Made by a program: the position numbers and the translations under genes | Shown: in pieces, positions 1 to 9,786 of the stretch | Numbering within the stretch: the first letter of the stretch is position 1 | How the letters are laid out: the number at the start of each line of letters is the position of its first letter | Notes under the pieces: generated by a model | The model's database searches: none | The model's input: only the letters and a program-made list of their open reading frames with translations | Told to the model about the DNA's origin: nothing | Origin: Symbiodinium natans | Lineage: Eukaryota > Sar > Dinophyceae > Suessiales > Symbiodiniaceae | Assembly (NCBI GenBank): GCA_905221605.1 | Contig: CAJNDS010000487.1 | Span: forward strand, 1-64,000 | Reading direction: 5' to 3' | DNA: 64,000 nucleotides

Positions 1-1
1 T

Positions 2-729
2 CCCCAGCCCAAGGCCCGTCCCCAGACCCAGGCCCAGCCCCAGGCCCAGCCCCAGCCCCAGGCCCAGACCCAGGCAGGCTTCGTTGCAGACCTGGCTGAC
101 ATGCGGGAGAAGGCGGCCCATCGCCGGGGCCAGTTGCTGCAGCCCCAAACTGAGCCGTTTTTGGTCGCGGAGACACAGGTCGGCCCTTCCACTGCGGAAG
201 CCACAGCACCATCGACACAGGGCCCTTCCCTTGAGCCAGCCACAGCACCAGCACCAGCCACGGGCCCTTGCCACGTTGAGGTAAAGGCCCCTCCACCACA
301 ACCGCCCCAGACTGAGGCTCCATCAACTGAGGCTGCGGCAGCTGCCACGACTGCGGCTGCTCCGACAACGGCGGCCCCTCCGACAGTGACCTCTGACCCC
401 ACGGCCGTTGCGCAGCAGACCCCTCAGGAGGAGGTCCCTCAAGACGGAGATTGGAACAGTGGAGGATGGTCCTGGTGGCAGGGCTGGTCGTGGCAGCAGG
501 ATGCTCAGTGTGCTGCCTCGTTTAAACACAGATGTTCGTTAGAGTGGTCTTGTGAGAGTCGAGACTGGAGTGCTGGTTTGTTCTTGCATTCTCAGGTGAA
601 GGTCCTTCTGAGACAACGAGCCCTGTTTTAGCCAACGGCATCGTCTTCGAGCTCGCCGGGTTCGTCCGAAGTGATCAGGCTGTCAATGAGTTTTGGTTCC
701 TGGCCAGCCACAACAACGTGGCAACATAA
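2..729 (+). CDS. Pro/Gln/Ala-rich protein, 3' part (two exons)
   Basis: The frame is open at the window edge, so the 5' end is missing. It starts with alternating Pro-Gln and Ala-Gln dipeptides, continues through a low-complexity Pro/Thr/Ala segment, and reaches a Trp/Gly-rich stretch (NSGGWSWWQGWSWQQ). I place a GT-AG intron at 510-595. Splicing gives WQQDAQC followed by EGPSETTSPVLANG and a hydrophilic tail ending in TAA at 727-729. Without splicing, the frame ends at 631. I recognise no enzymatic domain, and the composition suggests a disordered protein. The exons carry several GGYCCNTC octamers, for example near 12, 182, 219 and 601. Function unknown. The join is inferred from frame and splice signals. 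Confidence 0.5.
510..595 (+). other. inferred GT-AG intron
   Basis: Starts GTGCTGCC and ends TTCTCAG before GTGAAGG. Removing it extends the upstream frame by about 44 codons to TAA at 729. Confidence 0.45.
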
Positions 730-1409
730 GAGCCTGAGGCCCTTCTTAGCTGCGCAGCTCGCAGGCCTCTCCTTCAACAAGTGAAAAAAAGGAGTGCTGC
801 GCCTGAGTGCTTGGGTTTTTTAACGATTCACGTCCACGATTGGATGCAGTGTCCGTCCTTTCCCCTGTCTGTCAGGCTGCCCGGCTGCTGCAGCGGCTCT
901 TCCCGCAGACTTCCCAGTGTGTCGGAGAGTCAAGTTAGTCATTACTCCATTCCTCATGTCAAGGACAGTCTGCAAAAAATGTTGCAGACGGTGTCGTGTT
1001 GGAATTCTCCCGGCCCAGGTTCTTCACGCAGCAGGAGTCGACGAAGCAGACAGCCACTGAGTGAGGTCATGATGCCACGGAGTGGTGGCGCCAGAAGTGA
1101 CGGAGGTTGTTGCCACGACCCGCGGCAACCACCTCCAGCACTTCTGACGCTCCCACTCGGTGGTATCATCACCCACAATGCGAGGCAGGCGACACTTTCT
1201 TTCAGTCCGTGACAAAGCACGTTCTTCTCGACTCATGGACAGTCCATTAGAAAGTCGAGTTAGTAGGTCGAACCTGAAAGATAATTGCCAGGAGAAGCGC
1301 CGTGATGGTGCATGGCCCTGGACTGAAGCACGGCCCTCGTGAAGGCATGTGTCAGTAGGGTATTCCACAGCTGTAAGGCTTCTCAGTAGGATCCATGAAA
1401 CTAAACATT
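730..1409. other. intergenic, no supported gene
   Basis: Short overlapping frames occur on both strands but none shows a domain or biased composition. I see nothing else here. Confidence 0.4.
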
Positions 1410-2070
1410 TGAGTATGAATTATAGCGCATCGTATGCAACGGATGCATGACCTCAACGTTCAGGTCCCTCTACCGGACATGCGCCGCCACGGCGCTTTGC
1501 ACAAGATGCGCCGGCACGGCGCTTGGTCCTTGTGTGGTCTTATGCTTGTTTTTTACTAATACAATGAAAATTAAACATGTCCTTTAAAAAAATACGCTAT
1601 CTAATGTATTGCCATTTTAAACAGCATCGGGGGGAATGCGGCGTCACGGCGCTGAGGGCCCCATGAGCCTGCTGAATATTGCTATTCCTGTTTTTTAAAT
1701 CATTAAACGGTATAGATAGAGTGGCACTCCTTGACGTTTTCATCCAGGTAGTATATTTTGAATTAGAATACATCATATACAACGGATGCATGACCTCAAC
1801 GTTCAGGTCCCTCTACTGCACATGCGCCGCCACGGCGCTTTGAACAAGATGCACCGGCACGGCGCTTGGTCCTTACAGGTTGATCGTCTTCTTGTTTTTC
1901 TACTAATAAAACCAAGACTAAACATGTTTGTCTTGTAAATACATTGTTTTGCCATTTGTATAAGGCATTAAATATGCCGTGGCACTGTGCAGATCCCTTT
2001 ACCCCGTGAGCCTGCTGATTGCTATTCCTGTTTTAACCAGACAAAGTTCTAAATTGAGATTTCGAAATAG
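1410..2070. repeat. two-copy tandem repeat, unit about 345 bp
   Basis: The block beginning near 1410 recurs near 1756. Both copies contain CAACGGATGCATGACCTCAA (1437 and 1780), then GTTCAGGTCCCTCTAC, two GC-rich hairpins, an AT-rich stretch containing ACTAAT and AAACATGT, and TGAGCCTGCTG...GCTATTCCTGTTTT (1663 and 2007). The copies have diverged by substitutions and indels. No reading frame spans the unit. Confidence 0.8.
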
Positions 2071-2340
2071 AGTGGGTTACCCTTTGCGTCTTGCGCCGTC
2101 ACGGTGCAATGCCGGCCATGCGCCGTCGCGGCGCATTGCAATTCATTCGTTTTAGTACCGGTGTCTCTCTATGAACATTCTTACTTGACAGAAATTGTTT
2201 GATTCATTCTGTTTGTTACAAAATATATACCAGTTAATTAATTGCATTGAAGAGTCACAAAGCCTCTTTGAATGAGGTTGTTCTTGGACTCATGCGCTGT
2301 CACGGCGCATGTTCTCTGATGCGGCGGCCCGGTGCTTGGT
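1478..2340. repeat. dispersed small hairpin family GCGCCG-YCA-CGGCGC
   Basis: About nine short imperfect palindromes occur near 1480, 1508, 1639, 1823, 1850, 2093, 2120, 2292 and 2320. The best copies have a 6-bp stem, GCGCCG/CGGCGC, around a 3-base loop, and several are preceded by CAT or AGAT. They are GC islands in AT-rich DNA, and some stems carry compensating or single changes. They lie between genes upstream of the methyltransferase gene. Whether they act as RNA hairpins or are only repeat remnants cannot be told from sequence. Confidence 0.6.
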
Positions 2341-2635
2341 GGGTATGGTGCATAAGTGTAGATAGAGCAATCGTTCCAGACAGCTTACGTGCAGGTTTGC
2401 ATTCTTGGAAGTCAAAGTGCTTGCTTTGATGGCTTGCGAGTCACGTCGTTCAGCTTAAGAAACTCAGGTTCTTCCACCCAGCCTCTGCCTCAGCAATCGA
2501 GCTGGATCCTCAGTCGAGAGACGGACCTTCCAGGAATACAGGAAAACATTGACTCATGCGCATGAATCACAGTGATGTTTGATGATGAGCCCAAGTGCTC
2601 AAAGAGAACCTCCGCCCTTCGGGCTTTGATTTGTA
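2071..2635. other. spacer upstream of the methyltransferase gene
   Basis: Apart from the last hairpin copies (to about 2340) I see no gene. An in-frame TAG at 2633-2635 precedes the first methyltransferase exon, so any start codon must lie in an unseen upstream exon or further inside. Confidence 0.35.
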
Positions 2636-4243
2636 GTGGTTGATGGAGGACGCTCCGGCAATGAAGCCCTTCCTCGGTTGGGCGAGGTGGTATTGAGCAG
2701 CGTGAGCAAGGACTTTCCGGACTGGCAGCGGTCCTTCCTGGGTCACAGATCCACGTACTTTACGTGTTGCTCTGGTTTGGGCACTGCCGAAATCGCTTGC
2801 AAGCAGATTCGTGAAGCATCGGCAAAGGTCTTTCCGAAGCCCGTGCGGCTCATCTGTCGTTATGCAATGGATCCGGACCCCGATTGCCAAAGGGCTTTGC
2901 TTTTGCAGGACACGGGGCATCTTTGGTCCTCCATTTATGACTTCTTCCCAGAAAGCAAGAAGCAGAAGACAGGAGGTAATGCGGAAAGCAAGGTCCGTCA
3001 CTTCTGCGACAGCTTCGACGCACGTAACGGCTCATCTTGCGAACGCCATGCTGGTTGCCGGTGTGTTCCTAAACGCACCCATGGCAGCATCTGTGGCAGT
3101 CCCTGCCAGCCATGGTCCCGCATGGGAGCCAAGCGAGGCCAGGGAGCATGACTTTGAGTCAGATATCATAAGATGTTGATATCAAGTCAATAGTTACATC
3201 CACCGCCGGCCCCCTGCAGGAATCGATGATCCCAGAACCAACGTCCTCTTTGGCTGGCTTGCAATGGTCAAGCAGCACCGGCTCTTCTGGGCCCTGCATG
3301 AGAATGTATGGGGATTTCCGAGTTTCGACTTGAATATTCAAGGTGGGTTGCCGTGTATAGGTCCAAGTTGTCACAAGTACTACTAGAGCCTTCGCTGGAA
3401 GCCCTGGCCCAGGATGGAGATGCTCGATGCAGCGTTGCCGGAGTTTCAGGTTTTTCACTTGAAAGGGAGCCCTGCTGACTGGGGTCACATTGGAATGGCC
3501 CGCCCACGTGTGTGGTCCATCGTGTACCATCGGGAGAAGGTAGAGGTGCTCTTCAATCCAGGCGAGGTCTATCAGATCCTCTGCTGCACCCTACGCAAAG
3601 GCTTGGGGAGCCTTCCTGCGTCCATCTTCTGGCAGCACACGCCGCCTGCTGACGTGGTCGCGATGGAGAACAGTATCAGGGAGCAGCGGCAGCTGGCAGC
3701 CCTGAGCTCTGGCCCATCAGATGACTGGTCCTACCTGCTGACAGAGAGCCAGCAGAGGCACAGCAAGCGTGTGAGTCCAGGTAAGGTCTGCAGCTTTTTT
3801 TAAATAGGTTTTCTGAGTGCAGCTCTCGTGGGACAATGTCTGTGAATGGCAGGCACTTGAGTGGTTATGAAGCGAAGTGGAGACAGCTTCATGGTGGTCC
3901 TTCTGATCTCGACGACGGCTGTGTCTTCGACCTGAGCCAGAATCCTGAGCACTGCTGTCTTTGGACGTCACGACACGGGTCCCTCCCGACCTTCCGGCGC
4001 AATAGTAAGCTATGGGTTCCGTGTTTGAAACGATTCCTCTTGCCGCGTGAGGCGGCCCTTCTCATGGGCTTCAGCGGCCCATCTTTGCAGCACGTGCATC
4101 AAAACAATGTCGGGAATGCGATGAGCTTGCAGACGGTGGGTCTGATGATTCTGGCTGCTCTTTTAAGTGCGGCCCCTCTCCCCAGGGCAGCTCCAGGCCC
4201 GGAAGTGCCTGGAGCTGCCCACGTGACTGCGGTGAAGAATTAA
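2636..4243 (+). CDS. C5-cytosine DNA methyltransferase, multi-exon
   Basis: Transfers a methyl group from S-adenosylmethionine to cytosine C5 in DNA (family knowledge). Motifs appear in family order: a motif I-like CCSGLGTAEIA (about 2767), catalytic motif IV GSPCQPWS with the active cysteine (about 3095), motif VI HENVWGF (about 3297), motif VIII-like GMARPRVW (about 3492), and motifs IX-X ending NNVGNAMS (about 4105). GC-AG introns at 3138-3219 and 3758-3852 restore continuous reading: KRG|IDDPRTN and ESQQR|HLSGYEAKW. The join between the ENV exon (to about 3342, GT donor) and the next exon (from about 3387 or 3413) does not keep phase with any obvious splice site. There may be an unrecognised site or a frameshift. 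The first exon probably starts at an acceptor near 2635, since no in-frame ATG precedes motif I. No reverse transcriptase or integrase motif is visible nearby. Confidence 0.85.
3138..3219 (+). other. inferred GC-AG intron in methyltransferase gene
   Basis: Exon ends AAGCGAG, intron starts GCCAGGG and ends CCCTGCAG, next exon starts GAATCGATG. The splice joins KRG to IDDPR, the usual continuation after motif IV. Confidence 0.7.
3758..3852 (+). other. inferred GC-AG intron with 6-bp direct repeat
   Basis: Donor CAGAG|GCAC and acceptor GGCAG|GCAC place AGGCAC at both ends. The splice reads ESQQRHLSGYEAKW without a break. Confidence 0.65.
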
Positions 4244-5256
4244 AAAGAAACTGCTTCGTTTTCTGTCGTGCACAAGTCATGGTCAGTCATTGACACAAGA
4301 GAAACTTTGAAACGTGCCTTGCTCGACTTTTACTTTGCTCCGCCCAGGTGGTCAGTCCATCAAGCGCCTCACTTCGGGCTGCTCCACGGCATTGCCATGG
4401 ATTTGTTTACTTGGCGGTTTCCCGCTTCATGGGTGGGGGCAGTTCGCAACGAGCATGTGGCGGGTTCGCAATGGAGGCTTCCGGGGTTCGTATGCAGGCC
4501 GGGCGGGGTTCGCCACTAACCCTGCCGAGTTCGTAGCCGGAGGGTTCGTCGAAGCCCGGGTTCCTTTTGATTTTCAATTCAAAGCCAGGGTTCGCAGAAC
4601 CCTGGCTTGGGTTCGTGGAACCATCTGTTTGGGTTCGTGGCAGGGTTCGTGCTAAGCTTCCTGTTTGCTGTCTTTGGGGTTCGTGCGCGGGTTCGTGGAC
4701 ACACGGTTCGCAGATCTTCGTTTGCTGCTCCTGGCTAGTTCCATACTGTATTGTTTGTCAGTCACTCGTAAGTGGCCCCAAACCATTGATGAGGCAAGTC
4801 AGGCTTCCAGTTAAGGCAGCTGCGGCCCAGGTCCCTCTCAGGAATCCTGACGAATGCGTCTGCTCGTGCTGGACAAAGACGAGGCCTTTGAATTGGTTGA
4901 GGTTCTTGCAGGTCGAATGAAAATAGCCTGAGACCCACCCCCCCCCCCCCCCCCCCCCAAGCAAGAAAAAGTCCGCAAGCTGAAGCATTGTTGCCCCAAA
5001 CCCAACCCTGATTCGATGCCTCAACCCTTGGAAAAACTCCAAAGAATCAATTTGTTTTTTGGGTCTTCCTTTGGGTTCTTCATTCCTATCTGCTGTGTGA
5101 CAGCTTGAGTCTATGAGACAGCAGCACCGACTTGAGAGTGGTAGGCCAATGCACTACGTTCAGTTCATTCAAATTCTTCAGTTTCTTTCATGAAAGTAAT
5201 TTGTAATAGATGCATTGTAAGGAAATCTCATTAGCAGGCCTCTCATTGCTGTGAGC
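4244..5256. other. spacer with GGGTTCG repeats and poly-C
   Basis: Between about 4430 and 4720 the heptamer GGGTTCG, or GGTTCG followed by T, C or A, recurs roughly a dozen times. It includes an inverted pair, AGCCAGGGTTCGCAGAACCCTGGCT, near 4581-4605. An uninterrupted C tract of about 24 lies near 4938-4960. GGTTCG resembles a tRNA B box, but no cloverleaf could be drawn. No supported gene. Confidence 0.5.
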
Positions 5257-7275
5257 ATGGCCCGCCAGCCTCCTAACCCACTCGTCGAGAAGTGCAAGGA
5301 AGTCCCTCACTTGGAGCACCTTGAGTTGCTCTTCTATGAAGACGACCAGAAAGGCTTGCTTCGGCACAAGACGACTGGGGAGGTGGTCCGTCTACCAAAC
5401 GCCTTTCTGGGACTCCACTTTAACGAGCATGGCATGGCCTATCTGGAGATTGATGGGGCTGCGCCGATGTGGGCAAGCAGCTTGCTGAAGCATCATTTGT
5501 TCGAGGATGAACGGTCCTGCAAGTCGGAGGAGTTGCTGGAGAGGCTCTTCGTTGTCAGGAAGAGTCAGGCGGCCAATGATGGTCTTTCCCTGGAATGGTT
5601 GCAGGACCATCGTAGATCCCACAGCCTTCTGTATCCCCAGGACACGATGCGTGGTGCTTTCGAGGAGAGACCTTTGACACTTCTGTGCTTCCAGTGGGTT
5701 CCTCAGCACGAGTGCCAGTGCTACTGGCTGCTTCGGGCATTGACAAACGTGAAGAAGAAGGTTCTTCTCAAGAAGCTGCGTAAATCCTGGATCCCGGCTT
5801 TCAATGCCCGCAAAGTGGCGGGCTCCACGGACCATAAGACTCAGGGGCGTGACGACATAGTTTGGCCCGAAAGCGCGGCCGTTCCCGATGACAGGGACAC
5901 GCGTCAAGGACATGATGCTTTCGTTTCTACCAGGTTCATGGTCTTCCTCATGGTCCTTCTCACGAAGCATTACCGGCATTGCAAGGAGTGGCTGAAGCTG
6001 GTCTTCGAGCAACTGCTGCCGAAACGTGTGAAGCTGCGTGTGAACAACAGCGCCCAATCGGTGCGGGTTCGTCATTGCCTTGTGGACCTCGGGGAGGTGA
6101 CCCAGCGCTCTGCGTACAAGGAGCGAATGCGGCACTGCAAAAGGCAGGTGCCTCTCAGGTTGCGACAAAAGCTGCGGCTGGAGGAGGTCCTTCATGCACT
6201 CTGGCCCTTGAAGGACTTAAGATGGCTGCTGTGGGACCTGATAGATGGGGTCTCTAGGGAGTTGGAGATCGGGGTCCATCTCTCTCAATTTCACAAAGCG
6301 CCAGCAGACAAGGATGCCTTTGTCCAATCAGAGGCGGACATGCGGGACCCTCTGGTCCGTCAGAAGAGAATGGAGGCCGCTCTTGGCAAAGCCTGGAATG
6401 CCAACAAAAGAAAGGGCAGCAAGGCCCCTCAAACGGAGGCGCAGCGGACACGGCTCCGCATGCAGGCCGAGGCGGCCCGACGCTTCACAAAGACGCTGCA
6501 GAGGAAGAAAGAGCGGAGCAGGTACCTCCTTTCCGCACGACGGCTCTTCAACAACGCTCACTTCGTCCACGTGGGCTTGGACGGCGGAAGAGCTGGCGGA
6601 CGCAAGCGCTGGCTGTACTGTGTGCTGGATGCGGACACCGGGGTTTCTGCATGGGCTCCTCCTCTGCGGTTCCAAGATGGCGGGTACCGTCCCCCTGACT
6701 CTGATAAAGGTCCCTCTGCTGCAGAGCAGAAGAGATTGGATGCCAGCAGCTTGCGGTTCCTCGACAGCTTGAAACTCATAGAGGCCACTGCTCCCACAAC
6801 GGCCCAGCCCGTAGTTGCCAAGCAGACCCGTGGTCCTTCCTATGAGCAAGTGGTGGGCCTCGACCAGACGTTGAAGTGCATGTTTCCTGCTTTGGAGGAG
6901 GGTCTTGGGTCCTTCTCGAAGCCAGCTGGGGACAGAGACTTGAGGCTCCTTCCTACCTTGGTCGTGACGTCGGATGCTGGACCGGACCTTCAAAGTGCGT
7001 TGCAGTTTCTGCAAAATGGTCTTTCTGTCCGCATGGTCCATCTATGGGAGCCACGGCACAGATTAGCGCGAGAGCTGGAGAACAGCATCGCGCACACGGT
7101 CCATCTGAAGTCCTCGCTGGGCGTCGCAGAGATGATCCTGAACTTTTCCCGTGGTCCATGGTCTGGTCATCGCTGGTTTCGGGTCCTCCAGGCTGGGCTT
7201 CTTGTCAGTCAGGTATTCCGATCCATTAACTCATAATAAGTACGAAAAAAACACATCCAAATGCAAAGAGAGACT

Positions 7276-7335
<60 letters not shown>

Positions 7336-8761
7336 TGCTAAGTAAGTCGGGAATTCTGAGGAGGAGTGCGTGGACTTTGTGTTGATGTTGGAGGCAAGTG
7401 GAACGCCTGAGTCGTCGGCCCTTCTGCACTATTTCCGACCCAGAATTGCCCGTGACCTGGGCTGGAGTGAGGCGGAAACCACCATGGAGCAGTGCCAGGC
7501 CCGTCTTCGAGAATGTCGGTTCCTTCATGCGCGAGGTCCTTCCACCACATCCCGGTGGGACAACTTCCACCAAGGATGGAAGTCCCTTCGTCCGGAATTG
7601 TCCCTCCTCAGCCTGTTGCTCATCTCCTATGGTGTGAAAATGGGTTTCTTGGGAGGGAAGATGAGCCAGACACGGAACCCCGGTCCATCCATAGAGGCCC
7701 CCGAGGAGGACCAGGCGGGGACGATGAAGGGGGAGACTCGACAGAAGCTCTGGGCACGCTGCTCGAACAAGCTGCACTGTGTTTGCATGGCCCTTGTTAA
7801 CGAGGGCCTTCGCTTCGACCTGGATGCATGGTTCTTCCTGTCGCTTCCACAGTCTGAGGCCCTTCACACGCTCCGAACAGAACTGCAGAGCGGTCCCTGT
7901 GGAGCTTTCAAGGCTCAGATGTCGGAATCAGAAGGCGCGGCGCTGGACATTTGCAACCGCATCCTGGAGCAGATGAACTCACCTGACGTGTGGTCCTTCC
8001 TTGGCCTGTGGTCTGGAGGTCAGCTGCTGGGAGGGTTCGCTCGCCAGATGGACCTGGCCCATCCTGAAGTCCGGCGCCAGTCGGCCCTGAGAAAGAGAAT
8101 GCTAGACATGATGCTAGCCCTTCTGCAGCAGAAGCTTCTCTACGCTTCGGTTCCTCTGTTTTCATATCCTCAGCGACTGGTCCTTCTCGCGTCCCCATGT
8201 GAGGCCACAGCCAACGCAGCATTGGTTCATCTGTACCGCTCCTATTCCGCGCACCAGATTGCGTGCAGGACCAATTCCAAGTGGTGCAAAGCGTACGTGA
8301 GGCGCTCGCCCTTCCAATTGCAAGTGATGAAGGATGTGACGGCAGCCCTTCAGCGTGCAAATTGGACCATCAGCAAGGAGGTCACAGGCTGGGTGACCAA
8401 GGTTTTTTCTGGGTTTGGTGCGACGTGGAACGAGGAGGCGTTTGGAAAGGCCCGTCAAAAAGAGGAAACAGACAACCAGGCCCATGAAATGGCGGACAAC
8501 GATCTCTGGCAGACGTTGTCGTTCTCTCGGGTCCTTCCCGCTGCAGGCTTGAAGGAGGTGGAGATTCGCGAGGATGTTCCCGACATCACCTGGCCGGCGT
8601 CCCTCTTCCACATCCAGCGACGCCAGGCAAACGAGCGTCTACGCAGAATCACAGGCCCCGCGACTTGGAGCAGCATGACGCAACAGAGCCTTGCCAGCGC
8701 TGCCTGTGAGTTGGCCCTTCTCTGCGACGCGGTGGAGTCCAACAAGGTCCATCTCTTGTGA
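5257..8761 (+). CDS. large two-exon protein, possibly RNase H/transposase-like
   Basis: The first ATG is at 5257. A phase-0 GT-AG intron at 7213-7360, containing a (GA)n tract, joins LLVSQ to EECVDFVLMLEA, giving about 1118 residues ending at TGA 8759-8761. No Pfam family is certain. The middle is basic and Leu-rich (VKKKVLLKKLRK near residue 170). Around residue 440 is VHVGLDGG. Around residue 571 is VVTSDAGPDLQSALQFL, followed by PRHRLARELENSI. A beta-strand-Asp pattern followed by D, then H-rich helices, resembles RNase H-fold transposases (hAT/MULE style), but this is a guess from pattern and no E residue could be assigned. The exons hold about 24 GGYCCNTC octamers and the intron none. 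Long uninterrupted exons and the adjacent methyltransferase would fit a mobile-element origin. Confidence 0.65.
7213..7360 (+). other. inferred GT-AG intron carrying (GA)n microsatellite
   Basis: Exon ends GTCAGTCAG, intron starts GTATTCCG and ends ATTCTGAG, next exon starts GAGGAGTGC. Phase 0. About 60 bases of uninterrupted GA lie at 7273-7332. Confidence 0.6.
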
Positions 8762-8809
8762 CTCGTCTTTTCTGCAACGCTCTGCCACTTTATTTTCAGT
8801 GTCCTTCCT

Positions 8810-9621
8810 AAATCCTTGGTTCTATTAATCCCCAGCAGCGGCGAAGAGAGGGAGGGGAGAGGGGAGAGCGGAGAGGGGAGGGGAGAGGGAAGGGGAGAGG
8901 GGAGAGCAGAGGGGAGAAAGGGGAGAGGGGAGAGGGGGGAGAGGGGAGAGGGAATTGGAGATGGGGGAGGAGGGGAGGGAGATGGAGAGGGATAGGGAGG
9001 GAGAGGTGAGAGATACGAGACGAGAGAGAGAGAGAGAGAAGAGAGAGGAGAGAGACAGAGACGAGACAGAGACAGATACAGAGACAGGACAGAGAACAGA
9101 GAAGAGACGAGACAGAGACAGAGGACAGAGACAGGAGCAGAGACCGAGACAGAGAGGGAGAAGAGAGAGGAGAGAGAGAGGGAGAGAGAAAGAGAGGAGA
9201 GAAGAGAGAAGAGAGAAGAGAGAAGAGAGAAGAGAGAAGAGAGAAGAGAGAAGAGAGAAGAGAGAAGAGAAAAGAGAGAAGAGAGAAGAGAAAAGATAGA
9301 AGAGAGAAGAGAGAAGAGAGAAGAGATAAGAGAGAAGAGAGAAGAGAGAAGAGAGAAGAGAGAAGAGAAGAGAGAGGAGAGAAGAGAGAAGAGAGAAGAG
9401 AGAAGAGAGAAGAAGGGTGGGGGGGGGCGGGGGGTACAGGGAGAGGGAAGGAGAAGAGAGAGAGGGAGAAGGGAGGGCAAGGGAGGGGAAGAGAAGAGGA
9501 GCGATAGAAAAGAGAAACTAGAGAAAGAGGAGAAAAGAGAGAACGAGAGGGGGGGAGAGGGAAGAGATATGAAAGAAGATAGCTGAAGATAGAAGAGAGA
9601 GAAGAGAGGGAAGAAGAGCGG

Positions 9622-9696
<75 letters not shown>

Positions 9697-9726
9697 GAGA
9701 GAGAGAGAGATAGAGAGAGCACGAGC
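8810..9726. repeat. homopurine GA-rich tract, about 0.9 kb
   Basis: Almost pure A/G on the + strand. It contains GGGGAGA-type runs, then GAGACAGA variants, then an AGAGAGAAG 9- to 10-bp tandem (about 9190-9410) and a (GA)n block near 9630-9715. The long frames on both strands (Ser/Leu or Arg/Glu repeats) are products of the repeat. Homopurine tracts of this length can form triplex DNA (general knowledge). Confidence 0.9.
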
Positions 9727-9786
9727 GATGGCAGCGGAAAAGAGTGTAGTTGAATTAAATAACGGCTCAGTGCCGAGGTCCGAGTC

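Noticed and set aside
4430-4720. tRNA genes, because of repeated GGTTCG
   Set aside because: No A box, acceptor stem or cloverleaf could be matched to any copy.
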